A DNA stretch of 48,765 nt, taken from the NCBI RefSeq assembly GCF_014534745.1, contig NZ_JACVVP010000057.1, positions 1 to 48,765 of the forward strand, in the 5' to 3' direction. The translations under genes were made by a program, and so were the position numbers. The stretch comes from Flammeovirga sp. EKP202 (GTDB taxonomy: Bacteria; Bacteroidota; Bacteroidia; Cytophagales; Flammeovirgaceae). The number at the start of each line of letters is the position of its first letter. Within the stretch, counting starts at the first letter, position 1. Below, one piece after another: positions 8,554 through 18,420 of this stretch. A model generated the notes under the pieces. The model saw nothing but the letters and a program-made list of their open reading frames with translations. It was not told where the DNA came from and ran no database searches.

Positions 8554-11500
8554 ATGAAAAGTTTCTATCACGGAAAGAAGAAATTTCCTTTTCAACTATT
8601 ACTAATGCTAACCTTAATCTTCTTCGGTTTTGAAGCAACAGCACAAGATCGAATAGTTTCGGGTACAGTAAAAGATGAAGCAGGGGCACCTTTACCAGGG
8701 GTGAACATTAAAATTAAAGGAACAAGTACTGGTACTATTACTAACTTTGACGGACAGTTTAAACTTGCTGTTGATGATCCAGCAACTTCTATCATTTTTA
8801 GTTTTATGGGGTTCGAACCTCAAGAAATGGTAGTAGGACAAAACAAATCTTTTGATATTACTTTAGTAGAATCTACTGAACTCTTATCAGAAATTGTAGT
8901 GGTAGGTTATGGTACTCAGAAGAAAGAAAACCTGACAGGTGCCATTGGTGTAGTGACCCCAGATAAGGATGTCGGAAATCAAGCAGTGACCAATACAGAG
9001 GCAATGCTTCAGGGTAGAATTGCAGGTGTGCAATTAACACAGTCAGGCGGTAAGCCGGGTGGTGGTGCTGAAATCATCATTAGAGGTAACGGTACTTTAA
9101 ACAACTCAAGTCCTTTAGTATTAATTGATGGGGTACCAGGAAGTATGCAAGATATTCTTCCTTCTGATATTGAAAGTATTTCAGTGTTGAAAGATGCAGC
9201 TTCAGCTTCTATTTATGGTACAAGAGCAGCTAATGGTGTAATCCTCGTAACTACAAAAAGTGGTGGAACTACTGAGAAATTAAAGGTAAACTATAATGCT
9301 TATGCTGGTTTACAAAAAGCGACTGTACTGCCAGACTTTTTAGATAGTTGGGATTATATGACTTTAAAGAATGAGGCGAGCATTAATGCTGGAAGATCTC
9401 CTATTTATACAGATGAAGAAATTGCAATAGCAAGAGAGGGTAGTGACCCTTACCGTTATGGAAACACTGATTGGGCAGATGAAACGTTCAAAGATGGTGC
9501 ATTTTTCCAGAATCATCAGCTTTCATTATCACAGAAAGTAGGAAAAACACAATACATGGCTTCCCTTGGTTACTTAGATCAAAAAGGAATTATGTATGGT
9601 ACTTCTGCTGAAAGAATCAATTATAGATTGAATATGAAAAGTGACCTTGGAAAGGGTTTTAAATTTGGTGCAAATTTCTTTGGCGCTATTAAAAAATCAG
9701 AAGCATCAGCAGATACTGATGATCAAGGTGTAATGCGTTTGATTGCGAATTCATCTCCATTGGTTCCTGTTTTCAATCAAGATGGCTCATGGGGTTCTGC
9801 TTCAGGAAATCCGTTTGAAATCAATACCAAAAATCCTCTTTTCTATGCAACTGAGGCAAGTAGACAGCACAACAATTCAAATAAGACAACGATCAATCCT
9901 TACTTGGAATTTAATCCAATTGATGGTCTGACGTTTAAAACTAACTTCAGTTACTCTTTCACACAAGGGTTAAATAAAGCACATAAACATACTTTCCAAT
10001 TGACAGATAATGATGGTAATGATTCTGATATTTCAAGAGTTCAAAATTCATTACAAGACGTTTCAAATACTTATGAAACCGTACAATGGGAAAATACAGC
10101 GAATTATAACAAGAAGTTTGGACGACATGGCATCAATGTACTTGTGGGTACAACAATGAATTCTTATGCGCATAGATGGTCTAAAGTAAGAGTGACAGAT
10201 CTACCAAGTAATGATTTAGGGCAGATTGGTGCGGGTAGTAATGCGGTGGTTGATGGTACTTTCAACGAATCAAGGTTACTTTCATTGTTCAGTAGATTCC
10301 AATACAACTTTGATGACAGATATTTATTTGAAGCAAACATCAGACAAGACGGTTCTTCTAAATTCCCAGCAAATAATAGGTTTGCTTTGTTCCCCGCTTT
10401 GTCAGCAGGTTGGATTTTCTCTAATGAGTCTTTCTTGAAAGGAAGTGAATTCTTATCATTCGGTAAAGTGAGAGCCAACTGGGGACAGTTAGGTAACGAT
10501 AAGATCGGTTATTATCCTTACTCACAAACTTACACGCCAACAGATGGTTACCCAATTGATGGTTCAACGATTAACAACGGTGGTTTGGCGGTTACAGACT
10601 TAGCTAACCCTGATATTAAATGGGAAACAACCACTTCTTACGGTATCGGTGCTGACCTTGGTTTTTGGGATGACTTGATTACTGTAACAGCAGATTACTT
10701 TGTGAAAGATACAGATGATATTCTTCTGAAATTACCAATTCCAGGTGCGACAGGCGTTTCCAATCCAGCTTTTCAAAATGCTGGCCGAGTAAAAAATACA
10801 GGTTGGGAATTAGCGGTAAATCACTTCAATAAAGTAGGCGAGTCAGGTTTCGAATACAATATTGGTTTCAATATCACGAATATCAAAAACGAAATCATCA
10901 GTATGCAAGGGGAAACTCAATACCCTAACAACAGACAGGTAAATATGGAAGGACACCCAATCGGTTCATTCTTCGGTTACAACAACACAGGTATTTACAG
11001 AACAGAAGAAGACTTAGAGAAATACCCTTACATTGATGGACAAACTCCTCAGTTAGGTGATTTAATTTATCAGGATATCAATGGAGATGGTGTTATTAAT
11101 GATGAAGACAGAACAATTATTGGTAATCCGAACCCAGAGTATATGTACGGTATTAATATGGGAGTTGCTTATAAAGGTTTTGACCTGAAGGTATTCTTCC
11201 AAGGTGTTCAAAATGTAGATATCTATTCTTCAGCAACAGGACACCACAGTGGAAGTGGCAACAACTTAATGAACTGGACTACAGATTGGTTAGATCGTTG
11301 GACTCCTGAGAATCAAGATGCAACTATGCCACGTTTAGGAAATGTAAACAACGAACAAATTTCATCTTTCTGGGTACAAGATGCTTCTTATTTCAGATTG
11401 AAAAACATAGAACTTGGGTATAATTTCAACCAAAGTGTATGTAAAAAATTAAAATTACAATCACTTAGAATCTACGCCAACTCTACAAACCCATTGACAT

Positions 11501-11607
11501 GGTCTAAATTGGAACATTGGGATCCAGAACGTTATGCGAGTCAATCTAGAAACGAAGCGTATCCACAAACAACAACTTTAACTTTTGGTACAAACATCAT
11601 TTTCTAA
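8554..11607 (+). CDS. SusC-like TonB-dependent outer-membrane transporter
   Basis: A 1017-residue outer-membrane oligosaccharide importer. Signal peptide about 1-31 (ends A-T-A-Q). A carboxypeptidase-like regulatory domain follows (VSGTVKDEAGAPLPGV, about 35-108), then a junction motif with IVVVGYGTQKKENLTGAI, the plug domain (IDGVPGS, DIESISVLKDAASASIYG, GVILVTTKSG; to about 235) and a C-terminal beta-barrel rich in aromatic residues ending in I-F. It couples to TonB-ExbBD for energy. Ten bases separate it from SusD, the standard tandem arrangement, so the two form one surface complex. First gene of the operon running to 20848. The substrate is presumably an oligosaccharide made by the GH16/GH128-like enzymes downstream. 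Confidence 0.97.
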   Translation: MKSFYHGKKKFPFQLLLMLTLIFFGFEATAQDRIVSGTVKDEAGAPLPGVNIKIKGTSTGTITNFDGQFKLAVDDPATSIIFSFMGFEPQEMVVGQNKSFDITLVESTELLSEIVVVGYGTQKKENLTGAIGVVTPDKDVGNQAVTNTEAMLQGRIAGVQLTQSGGKPGGGAEIIIRGNGTLNNSSPLVLIDGVPGSMQDILPSDIESISVLKDAASASIYGTRAANGVILVTTKSGGTTEKLKVNYNAYAGLQKATVLPDFLDSWDYMTLKNEASINAGRSPIYTDEEIAIAREGSDPYRYGNTDWADETFKDGAFFQNHQLSLSQKVGKTQYMASLGYLDQKGIMYGTSAERINYRLNMKSDLGKGFKFGANFFGAIKKSEASADTDDQGVMRLIANSSPLVPVFNQDGSWGSASGNPFEINTKNPLFYATEASRQHNNSNKTTINPYLEFNPIDGLTFKTNFSYSFTQGLNKAHKHTFQLTDNDGNDSDISRVQNSLQDVSNTYETVQWENTANYNKKFGRHGINVLVGTTMNSYAHRWSKVRVTDLPSNDLGQIGAGSNAVVDGTFNESRLLSLFSRFQYNFDDRYLFEANIRQDGSSKFPANNRFALFPALSAGWIFSNESFLKGSEFLSFGKVRANWGQLGNDKIGYYPYSQTYTPTDGYPIDGSTINNGGLAVTDLANPDIKWETTTSYGIGADLGFWDDLITVTADYFVKDTDDILLKLPIPGATGVSNPAFQNAGRVKNTGWELAVNHFNKVGESGFEYNIGFNITNIKNEIISMQGETQYPNNRQVNMEGHPIGSFFGYNNTGIYRTEEDLEKYPYIDGQTPQLGDLIYQDINGDGVINDEDRTIIGNPNPEYMYGINMGVAYKGFDLKVFFQGVQNVDIYSSATGHHSGSGNNLMNWTTDWLDRWTPENQDATMPRLGNVNNEQISSFWVQDASYFRLKNIELGYNFNQSVCKKLKLQSLRIYANSTNPLTWSKLEHWDPERYASQSRNEAYPQTTTLTFGTNIIF

Positions 11608-11617
11608 TAGTAGCATC

Positions 11618-13156
11618 ATGAAAAAAGCAATCATAACACTATTAGGTGCCGCATGTTTTTCATGTAGTAACTATTTAGATTTACAAGATAATAACACGTT
11701 AAATCAAGATTCTTTCTGGCAAACAGAAGATCATTTACATTTGGCAGTAACCGCCGCTTATGAGAGCCTCACTCCAGAAGAATTGTATGGTAGAGGAATT
11801 AGAGACCTAGATTGTATCAGTGATAATGGTTACAATGAATGGACTTGGATGAATTACTGGGATATTAGTGTGGGGCAACATCATCCTGCAACGGATAGAA
11901 TTGGCTGGGTGTGGAACGATAACTATAAAGGTATCCGCAGAGCCAATGAAATCCTGGACAATGCTCCTGGAATGAGTATTGATGCAAAAGTGAGAGACAC
12001 GGCTATTGGCGAGGCTTTATTTTTAAGAGCGTTGTTCTATAATAACCTATCAATGTTATTCAATAATGTACCACTTATCCTCAAAGTAGTTTCTCCTGAA
12101 GAAGCTAGAATTGAAAAGTCTCCAAAAGAAGAAGTGGTAGCACAGGTTATTGATGACTTAACAAGAGCGATTGATATGCTACCAGAAAAAGGCGAGGCAG
12201 TTGGTAAAATCAATAAATATGCTGCTTTGGCTTTAAGAGCAAGAGTGTACCTTTTCAATGAGCAATGGGAAAACGCCATGAAAGATTGTGAAGAGGTAAT
12301 GAACTCTGGTAAGTACAGCTTATTAGATGACTATGCAACACTTTTCTCAGCGGAAGGCCAAAATAGTATAGAATCGATCTTCTCTGTACAGTTTATTTCC
12401 AATATGCGTTCAGGGGAGATGTTTAGTGGAACTTATAAAAAGCAACCACAATCCCACTTTAGTGTACTTCCTAACCTAGTACATGATTACTACACTAAAA
12501 ATGGTGTAAAAGCAGAAGATGATCCTGAAGCGACTCCATTCTCAACATGGACGCACGAAAATGGTTTACCAAAATCTGAAACTGAATTAGCAGAGGAAGG
12601 ATTAAGTATTTATGATTACTGGGCTGAGTTTACCAATAGAGACCCACGTTTAGATGTTACCATTTTAAGAGGTGGAGAACCTTGGGTAGACCAAGCAAAA
12701 TGGGATAATTCTGTAAAAGCTACAGGTTATGGTATTCAAAAGTACATCAGAAAAGAAGTAGGTTTATACACTGATGGAGATCGAAACTTTATGGTTTTAA
12801 GATATGCTGATGTGTTATTAATGTACGCTGAAGCTAAAAATGAATTGAGCGGTCCATCTGGAGATGTTTTCAATGCTCTGAATCAAGTGAGAAGAAGAGT
12901 GGGAATGCCTGACTTTGATGGCTCAATGGGGCAAGATGATTTGAGAAATGAAATCAGACATGAGCGTAGAGTAGAATTAGCCCTTGAAGGTCTCCGTTAC
13001 TTTGACGAATTGAGATGGAAAACGGCAAAAGATGATTTTGAAAATAAAGTAATCTTTCACGAGAGAACTTTCAATGAAAGCAAACATTATTGGTGGCCAA
13101 TTCCTCAAACAGAGATGGATAGAAATCCAAACCTTTCTCAAAACTCAGGTTGGTAA
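11618..13156 (+). CDS. SusD-like surface glycan-binding lipoprotein
   Basis: A 512-residue SusD/RagB family protein. The ATG at 11618 is chosen over the in-frame ATG at 11585, because it leaves the SusC stop intact and begins a proper lipoprotein signal; the mature Cys is Cys16 (F-S-C-S-N-Y-L-D-L, as in most SusDs) or Cys13. The N-terminal helical TPR scaffold, the ALRARVYL segment, the YADVLLMYAEAKNEL motif and the RRVELALEGLRYFDELRW C-terminal signature are all present. It caps the SusC barrel and binds glycan at the cell surface. It is followed by 127 bp with two hairpins before the next gene, which may set a different dosage for the susCD and enzyme messages. Confidence 0.97.
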   Translation: MKKAIITLLGAACFSCSNYLDLQDNNTLNQDSFWQTEDHLHLAVTAAYESLTPEELYGRGIRDLDCISDNGYNEWTWMNYWDISVGQHHPATDRIGWVWNDNYKGIRRANEILDNAPGMSIDAKVRDTAIGEALFLRALFYNNLSMLFNNVPLILKVVSPEEARIEKSPKEEVVAQVIDDLTRAIDMLPEKGEAVGKINKYAALALRARVYLFNEQWENAMKDCEEVMNSGKYSLLDDYATLFSAEGQNSIESIFSVQFISNMRSGEMFSGTYKKQPQSHFSVLPNLVHDYYTKNGVKAEDDPEATPFSTWTHENGLPKSETELAEEGLSIYDYWAEFTNRDPRLDVTILRGGEPWVDQAKWDNSVKATGYGIQKYIRKEVGLYTDGDRNFMVLRYADVLLMYAEAKNELSGPSGDVFNALNQVRRRVGMPDFDGSMGQDDLRNEIRHERRVELALEGLRYFDELRWKTAKDDFENKVIFHERTFNESKHYWWPIPQTEMDRNPNLSQNSGW

Positions 13157-13168
13157 ATACAATGGAAT

Positions 13169-13251
13169 AATGGTTTGAGAATTCAAACCATTCACATCTG
13201 ACTTATTTTTTTGAATGACCTAGTATGGAGGTGCTGAAAGCCTCCGTGCTA
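13169..13251 (+). promoter_or_regulatory. Two intercistronic hairpins between SusD and the glycosidase
   Basis: AATGGTTTGA-gaat-TCAAACCATT (13169-13192) is a perfect 10-bp stem. CTAG-tat-GGAGG / CCTCC-gtg-CTAG (13220-13251) is a second two-part stem. A seven-T run at 13206-13212 lies well downstream of the first stem, so these look more like mRNA-processing or stability structures than a full terminator. Confidence 0.55.
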
Positions 13252-13283
13252 GAGCGAACTTCAACACTCAAAAAAGAAATGAA

Positions 13284-15668
13284 ATGAAGAAAATTGCCTA
13301 TAAAATAATATTACTTATTCCGATCCTTATTGCAGTAATGAGTTGTGATTTGGATGATATGATCAACAATAGACCTTCACCGGGTGAAGAGGAAATTGCA
13401 CCAGAGGAATCATTTGGTAAAAAAGGGTACGGACAAACTTTAAAAAGTCCAGTATGGAGTAATTGTGTGGCCAATGTGATGCCGTACTGGCATTACTCAT
13501 GGGGAAGTGATTACCCTACAGGCCTTCCTGATAATGTTGAATTCGTACCGATGATTTGGGGACGAAATGATGTGGAAGGAAAAGTGGAGAAATTAAAAGC
13601 GTTAGCTGCTGAAGGAAAAATCAATTATTTGTTGGGTTTTAATGAACCCGACAAAGAAGATCAAGCCCATATGTCTGTAGAGGAGGCAATAGAATTATGG
13701 CCACTTCTAGAATCAGTAGGCGTGCCATTAGGTTCACCGGCACCAGCATCAATGGGAAGTGGATGGTTAGATGATTTTATGAGCCAAGCCAATGCTAAAG
13801 GTTTAAGAGTGGACTTTATTTGTATGCACCGTTATACAGACTCTATTGACCCCAACAAATGGATGGAAGCTTTCCAAAATGCCAATACTAAATGGGGATT
13901 ACCCATTTGGATCACGGAGATGGGATTGGCGGATTGGACTGCAACAACGCCAGAAAATAACAAGAGAACGAAAGAACAAGCGTATGACTTGATGGAAGCT
14001 TTATTGCCGATGATGGATCAAGCTTCTTATATTGAGAGATATGCTTGGTTTGATGGTGGTAGAGCGAAGAATCAAGCCGCTTTACATATCTCCACAATTT
14101 ATGAACAAAACACCGACATGTTGACTACATTGGGTGATTTGTATGCAGAGAATGACCCTAACCTTAAAGCAGGGTCAGGCAATGGAGAACTTCCAGAAGC
14201 AGGAGACTATGGTTTAGTGATTGATGGAGGTTTTGAGTTCAGAAACGTTGAGGGTGCTTGGGGCGGTTATGACAATGGTTTTGTAGATGAGACTTCTGCT
14301 AGAAAAGGAATTGTTTCTGGTAAAATCCAAGCAGATAAAAATGGTGATGGAGGTTCAATGTTACAAGCAATTGAGGTAGAGCCAAATACAGTATATGAAT
14401 TTAAATATTCAACTAAATGGGCAGAAACTCCTGATGGTACAATGATGGTACAGGTTCAAGACAGAACTCCAGACACTAAACCTGAGGCAGGTTGGGAAAG
14501 ACTTTACATTGAAGAGCTTTCTACAAGCACGGATTGGACAGATGTGACCACTAAGTTTACAACAGGACCTAGTACAACCTCGGCCTACTTGGTGTTCTAC
14601 AAAGGAGGAACAAATGATGGCAGCAACGCAGGGTTAACAGTATTGTATCTTGATGAAGTAGCTGTATTTAAGACAGATGAGCAGGTAGATCCTGAACCCC
14701 AACCAAAACCAGTACCCGATTCAGGTTTAATCATTGATGGTGGATTTGAAGCGACTACAGCAGGACCGTTCCCATCAAGTGGAGAGAGCTGGTACGGATT
14801 TGATGGTAATTTTGTAAATGGTATCGCTGATGCTCATACAGGAGAGAAGTATGCAATTTTAGCGACAGACAATAATGCAGATGGAGCGTTTTTAAATCAT
14901 AAATTAAATACGGTTGAAGGCTATAAAGAATATACTTTAGACCTCCATTCAAAATGGGGTAATGTACCAACTACAGCAGGTATTGTAAAAGTATTTGATA
15001 TTACGGACGGTGGAAAAGTAGAATTATTAAATAGTAATTATGCTTCTCAAACAGATTGGACTAATAGTTCATTTATTTTTGAAACGGGTGAGAATACAGC
15101 GGAAATTCAGATTACGATCATCAAGCCAGGTGGAGAAGCAGATAATACAGTGATGATCGATGATGTATTATTATTTGAAACAGGTGATGTAACGCCTGCT
15201 CCTCCAGCGAAAGTAAACCTTGTCCAAAAAGGAGATTTTGAAGATGTAACAGCAGGAGCATTAAAAGCAGATTCTTCTCCTTGGTCAGGGTATAACTCTG
15301 GTACAGCTGATATTGTGACATCCGCTTTAGCAACAGCTTATGAAGGTGAACAATGTGCAAGATTGAAAAAAGATGAGGCTTCAATCGCTCAAACAATCAC
15401 AGTAGAAGAAGGGAAGACTTATGTATTTTCAATGTTTACAAAGTGGAGTGATGGTGATGGTGTTGATTTGAAATTTACCATAAAACCTTCAAATGTTGGA
15501 AGTATCAAACACCAAGAAACAATTACTGCGTCCACAACTTGGACAGAGACTACATTTGAATACACAGTGCCAGCAGGACATACCTCTTTGACTTTTAATG
15601 TCTATAAAGCAAAAAATAATGCGGCAGGGTTCTTCTACCTTGACAATGTGGTAGTGACTGAGAAATAA
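13284..15668 (+). CDS. PF11790 (GH128-like) glycosidase with three C-terminal CBMs, lipoprotein
   Basis: A 794-residue surface lipoprotein (A-V-M-S-C, Cys21). Residues about 50-300 form a TIM-barrel 'glycosyl hydrolase catalytic core' resembling GH128 endo-beta-1,3-glucanases: GFNEPD carries the probable acid/base E121 and WITEMG the probable nucleophile E212; MHRY and YAWFDGG are further core motifs. Three related beta-sandwich modules follow, each opening with a G-G/D-F-E motif: about 310-470, 481-630 and 645-794, similar to CBM4/9-like carbohydrate-binding domains. Linkers are Pro-rich (PEPQPKPVPDS). Triple binding modules suggest attachment to an insoluble or long polymer. Family membership is inferred from motifs; a substrate other than beta-1,3-glucan is possible given the sulfatases around it. 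No type IX secretion tail is visible. Confidence 0.8.
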   Translation: MKKIAYKIILLIPILIAVMSCDLDDMINNRPSPGEEEIAPEESFGKKGYGQTLKSPVWSNCVANVMPYWHYSWGSDYPTGLPDNVEFVPMIWGRNDVEGKVEKLKALAAEGKINYLLGFNEPDKEDQAHMSVEEAIELWPLLESVGVPLGSPAPASMGSGWLDDFMSQANAKGLRVDFICMHRYTDSIDPNKWMEAFQNANTKWGLPIWITEMGLADWTATTPENNKRTKEQAYDLMEALLPMMDQASYIERYAWFDGGRAKNQAALHISTIYEQNTDMLTTLGDLYAENDPNLKAGSGNGELPEAGDYGLVIDGGFEFRNVEGAWGGYDNGFVDETSARKGIVSGKIQADKNGDGGSMLQAIEVEPNTVYEFKYSTKWAETPDGTMMVQVQDRTPDTKPEAGWERLYIEELSTSTDWTDVTTKFTTGPSTTSAYLVFYKGGTNDGSNAGLTVLYLDEVAVFKTDEQVDPEPQPKPVPDSGLIIDGGFEATTAGPFPSSGESWYGFDGNFVNGIADAHTGEKYAILATDNNADGAFLNHKLNTVEGYKEYTLDLHSKWGNVPTTAGIVKVFDITDGGKVELLNSNYASQTDWTNSSFIFETGENTAEIQITIIKPGGEADNTVMIDDVLLFETGDVTPAPPAKVNLVQKGDFEDVTAGALKADSSPWSGYNSGTADIVTSALATAYEGEQCARLKKDEASIAQTITVEEGKTYVFSMFTKWSDGDGVDLKFTIKPSNVGSIKHQETITASTTWTETTFEYTVPAGHTSLTFNVYKAKNNAAGFFYLDNVVVTEK

Positions 15669-15722
15669 ATAATAAAGGAGAGGACTGTTGTAATGAAATA
15701 GACCAGTCTTTTAATTAAAAAC

Positions 15723-15776
15723 AGGGACTTATGATGGGATTTTTTCCATTGTGAATACAAGACCATCATAGGCCCT
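15723..15776 (+). promoter_or_regulatory. Intercistronic hairpin between the GH128-like and GH2 genes
   Basis: GGG...TATGATGG (15724-15737) pairs with CCATCATA...CCC (15763-15775) around a long loop. A weaker GACTG/CAGTC pair lies just upstream (about 15684-15714). It fills most of the 161-bp gap between the genes and lacks a T-tract after the stem. Confidence 0.5.
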
Positions 15777-15829
15777 ATTTTCAACCTTAGGTCTAGAAAC
15801 ACAGCCTTTAACTTCTAAATAAAGAGACT

Positions 15830-18277
15830 ATGAGAACGAACTACTTATTTTATCTTCTAATTGTTTTTTGGGGCTTGATGTTGAGCTGTCAGAAAATCGA
15901 AAAGGTAAATAATAACAATAGAGAAATTATTCGCTTAACGGATCAATGGGAATTTCAATACAACGACACATTGGAGCACCAATGGGAAAATGTGACGGTA
16001 CCGTATGATTGGGCTATTTCAATGTCTTTTGATCAGGAGGTAGACAAGCAAGCAGTCATTGTGTTGGAAGATGGAGAACGTGTACCCAAAGTACGCACCG
16101 GTAGAACTGGAGCATTGCCACACATTGGTAAAGGATTTTATAAGAAATCACTTTACTTTACGCAAGAGGATCAGCAAAAGAAAATCTTTATCCAATTTGA
16201 CGGTGCCATGAGCCACGCAAAAGTGTATCTCAACAAGCAGTTTGTAGGAACTTGGCCTTACGGGTACTCTTCTTTTGAATTTGAACTAACACCTTATATC
16301 CAATTCAATCAAGACAATTTATTAGAAGTACATTTAGAAAATAAATCACTTTCTTCAAGATGGTACCCTGGAGCTGGAATTTATAGGGAGGTCAGAATAG
16401 TAAAGACCAATCCAATCTATGTGAAAAATTGGGGGACTTATATTACAACTCCTCAAATCACAGCTTCCAAAGGAAATGTCAATATCAAAACTAGCGTAGA
16501 AAACAAAACCGATCAAGCTCAAAATATTGAACTCATTCAATCTATATTTTTCAAAAACCAAAGAGTGAGTACAAGTACAAAATCGATTAAGCTAGACCAA
16601 AACAATAATGAAGTTGAAATGGATTTGGAAGTGGAAAACCCTCAGTGGTGGTCTATTGAAACACCAAATCTTTACAAGGTAATCACAGAAGTAGTGGTAG
16701 ATAATGAGATTGTAGATATTTATGAAAGTCAATTTGGATTCAGAACCATAGAGTTTACAAACAATGATGGCTTTTTCTTAAATGGGAAACCTCTTAAATT
16801 CAAAGGTGTTTGTCTACATCATGATTTAGGACCTTTAGGTGCAGCACATAATCTTTCAGGATGGAAACATCGCTTATTGAAATTGAAGGAAATGGGGGCC
16901 AATGCGATCCGCTCGACACATAATCCCTCTGATCCAAGCTTAGTACAACTAGCTGATGAAATGGGTTTCTTATTTATAGCTGAGGCATTTGATGAATGGG
17001 AAATTCCGAAAACTGAAAACGGGTACAATACTTTATGGCATGATTGGGCAGAAAAAGATTTGGTAGCTCTGATTCATAGAGATAGAAATCATCCTTCTTT
17101 AATCATGTGGTCAATTGGAAATGAAATCAGAGAGCAAAACGACCCGAATGGAGCTAAAAACGCACAGTTCCTAACAGATATTGTACACAGGGAAGATCCA
17201 ACGAGACCTTCAACAGCAGGCTTCAATAACTTTAAAGGTGCTATTAATAATGGTTTGGCTGACGCAGTGGACATTCCGGGTTGGAACTATAAACCACAGA
17301 AATATGAAGCGTTCCATAAAGATCATCCAGAATGGAAAATGTATGGAAGCGAAACAGCCTCAACGGTAAGTTCCAGAGGAGAATATTTCTTCCCTGCAAA
17401 AGAAGGAAAACATAAAATTCGTCCTAACCTTCATTCAAATTCTTTTGATATGGATTTTCCTAACTGGGCACAGACACCCGACAGGGAATTTAAAGCACAA
17501 GAGAAAAATGATTTTATCATGGGTGAATTTGTATGGACAGGGTATGACTATTTAGGCGAACCTACTCCTTACAATGAACAGTGGCCTACAAAAAGTTCTT
17601 ATTTCGGAATTATTGATTTAGCAGGTATTCCAAAAGACCGTTTCTATTTGTATAAAAGTCATTGGTCAGAAGAAAAAGTATTGCATTTACTACCACATTG
17701 GAACTGGAAAGAAGGACAAACGGTAAGTGTACATTGCTATACAAATTATGATAAAGCAGAACTTTTCTTAAACGGAAAAAGCTTAGGAATAAGAACAAAA
17801 GACGCTTCACAACTTTATGATTCTTACCGTTTAAGATGGGATGATATTGTTTACCAAAAGGGTGAATTGAAAGTGGTGGCCTTAGATAAAGAAGGTAATA
17901 TTTTAGCGGAAGAGGTGAAATATACGGCGGGGAGCCCAATTGCTTTAGAAGTGGAACTTGATAGAAATCAAGTAGCCGCCAATGGAGAAGAAATTGTATA
18001 TGCCACAATTTCAGTAGTGGATAAAGAGGGTGTTTTATGCCCTAGAGCCAATAATTTGATTCATTTTGAAGTCAAAGGAGAAGGACAGCTTAGAGGGGTT
18101 GGAAATGGAGATCCTACATCATTGGAATCCTTTGTGGATCATAAAAGAAAAGCATTTAATGGAAAGTGTGTGGCTATTTTACAGTCCTCAAAAGATGCCG
18201 GAAATATTACTTTGAAGGTGTCTTCTGATGGACTGGAATCCAAGGAAATAACGGTCAATACATTAAGTTTAATGTAA
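15830..18277 (+). CDS. GH2-family glycoside hydrolase (beta-galactosidase-like), lipoprotein
   Basis: An 815-residue lipoprotein (L-M-L-S-C near residue 20). Order: sugar-binding jelly-roll domain (about 45-190), immunoglobulin-like GH2 domain (about 195-305), TIM-barrel (about 310-590) and C-terminal Ig-like domains, including a DUF4982/Big-like part with KAELFLNGKSLG. The probable acid/base is E432 in WSIGNEIREQ, and the probable nucleophile is E508 in YGSETAS. RSTHNPSDP and the GEFVWTGYDYLGEPTPY segment are typical of GH2 beta-galactosidases. It probably removes terminal sugars from imported or surface-bound oligosaccharides. Galactosidase activity is the default reading; other GH2 activities cannot be excluded. 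Fourth gene of the PUL operon. Confidence 0.93.
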   Translation: MRTNYLFYLLIVFWGLMLSCQKIEKVNNNNREIIRLTDQWEFQYNDTLEHQWENVTVPYDWAISMSFDQEVDKQAVIVLEDGERVPKVRTGRTGALPHIGKGFYKKSLYFTQEDQQKKIFIQFDGAMSHAKVYLNKQFVGTWPYGYSSFEFELTPYIQFNQDNLLEVHLENKSLSSRWYPGAGIYREVRIVKTNPIYVKNWGTYITTPQITASKGNVNIKTSVENKTDQAQNIELIQSIFFKNQRVSTSTKSIKLDQNNNEVEMDLEVENPQWWSIETPNLYKVITEVVVDNEIVDIYESQFGFRTIEFTNNDGFFLNGKPLKFKGVCLHHDLGPLGAAHNLSGWKHRLLKLKEMGANAIRSTHNPSDPSLVQLADEMGFLFIAEAFDEWEIPKTENGYNTLWHDWAEKDLVALIHRDRNHPSLIMWSIGNEIREQNDPNGAKNAQFLTDIVHREDPTRPSTAGFNNFKGAINNGLADAVDIPGWNYKPQKYEAFHKDHPEWKMYGSETASTVSSRGEYFFPAKEGKHKIRPNLHSNSFDMDFPNWAQTPDREFKAQEKNDFIMGEFVWTGYDYLGEPTPYNEQWPTKSSYFGIIDLAGIPKDRFYLYKSHWSEEKVLHLLPHWNWKEGQTVSVHCYTNYDKAELFLNGKSLGIRTKDASQLYDSYRLRWDDIVYQKGELKVVALDKEGNILAEEVKYTAGSPIALEVELDRNQVAANGEEIVYATISVVDKEGVLCPRANNLIHFEVKGEGQLRGVGNGDPTSLESFVDHKRKAFNGKCVAILQSSKDAGNITLKVSSDGLESKEITVNTLSLM

Positions 18278-18371
18278 TAAAATGTAAGTAGTAAATAGAG
18301 AAGCAGATAAGAGATCAATTATAAAGTACGCTTCTTTGAAACAACGAAAGCATTTGTACTGGTAATTAAAT

Positions 18372-18399
18372 GGGAGGGTGTTATGGTCCTCCCTTTTTT
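18372..18399 (+). terminator. Rho-independent terminator-like hairpin before the GH16 gene
   Basis: GGGAGG (18372-18377) pairs with CCTCCC (18388-18393) and is followed at once by six T. It lies 22 bp ahead of the GH16 start, inside the operon, and could attenuate transcription of GH16 and the terminal sulfatase. Confidence 0.7.
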
Positions 18400-18420
18400 C
18401 ATCAATTTATCAAAACAATA

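Noticed and set aside
15121-15396. Leu/His-rich - strand ORF inside the GH128-like gene, and similar ones at 14755-14970 and 17610-18008
   Set aside because: Low-complexity antisense shadows of well-supported coding sequence; no start signal or conserved motif.
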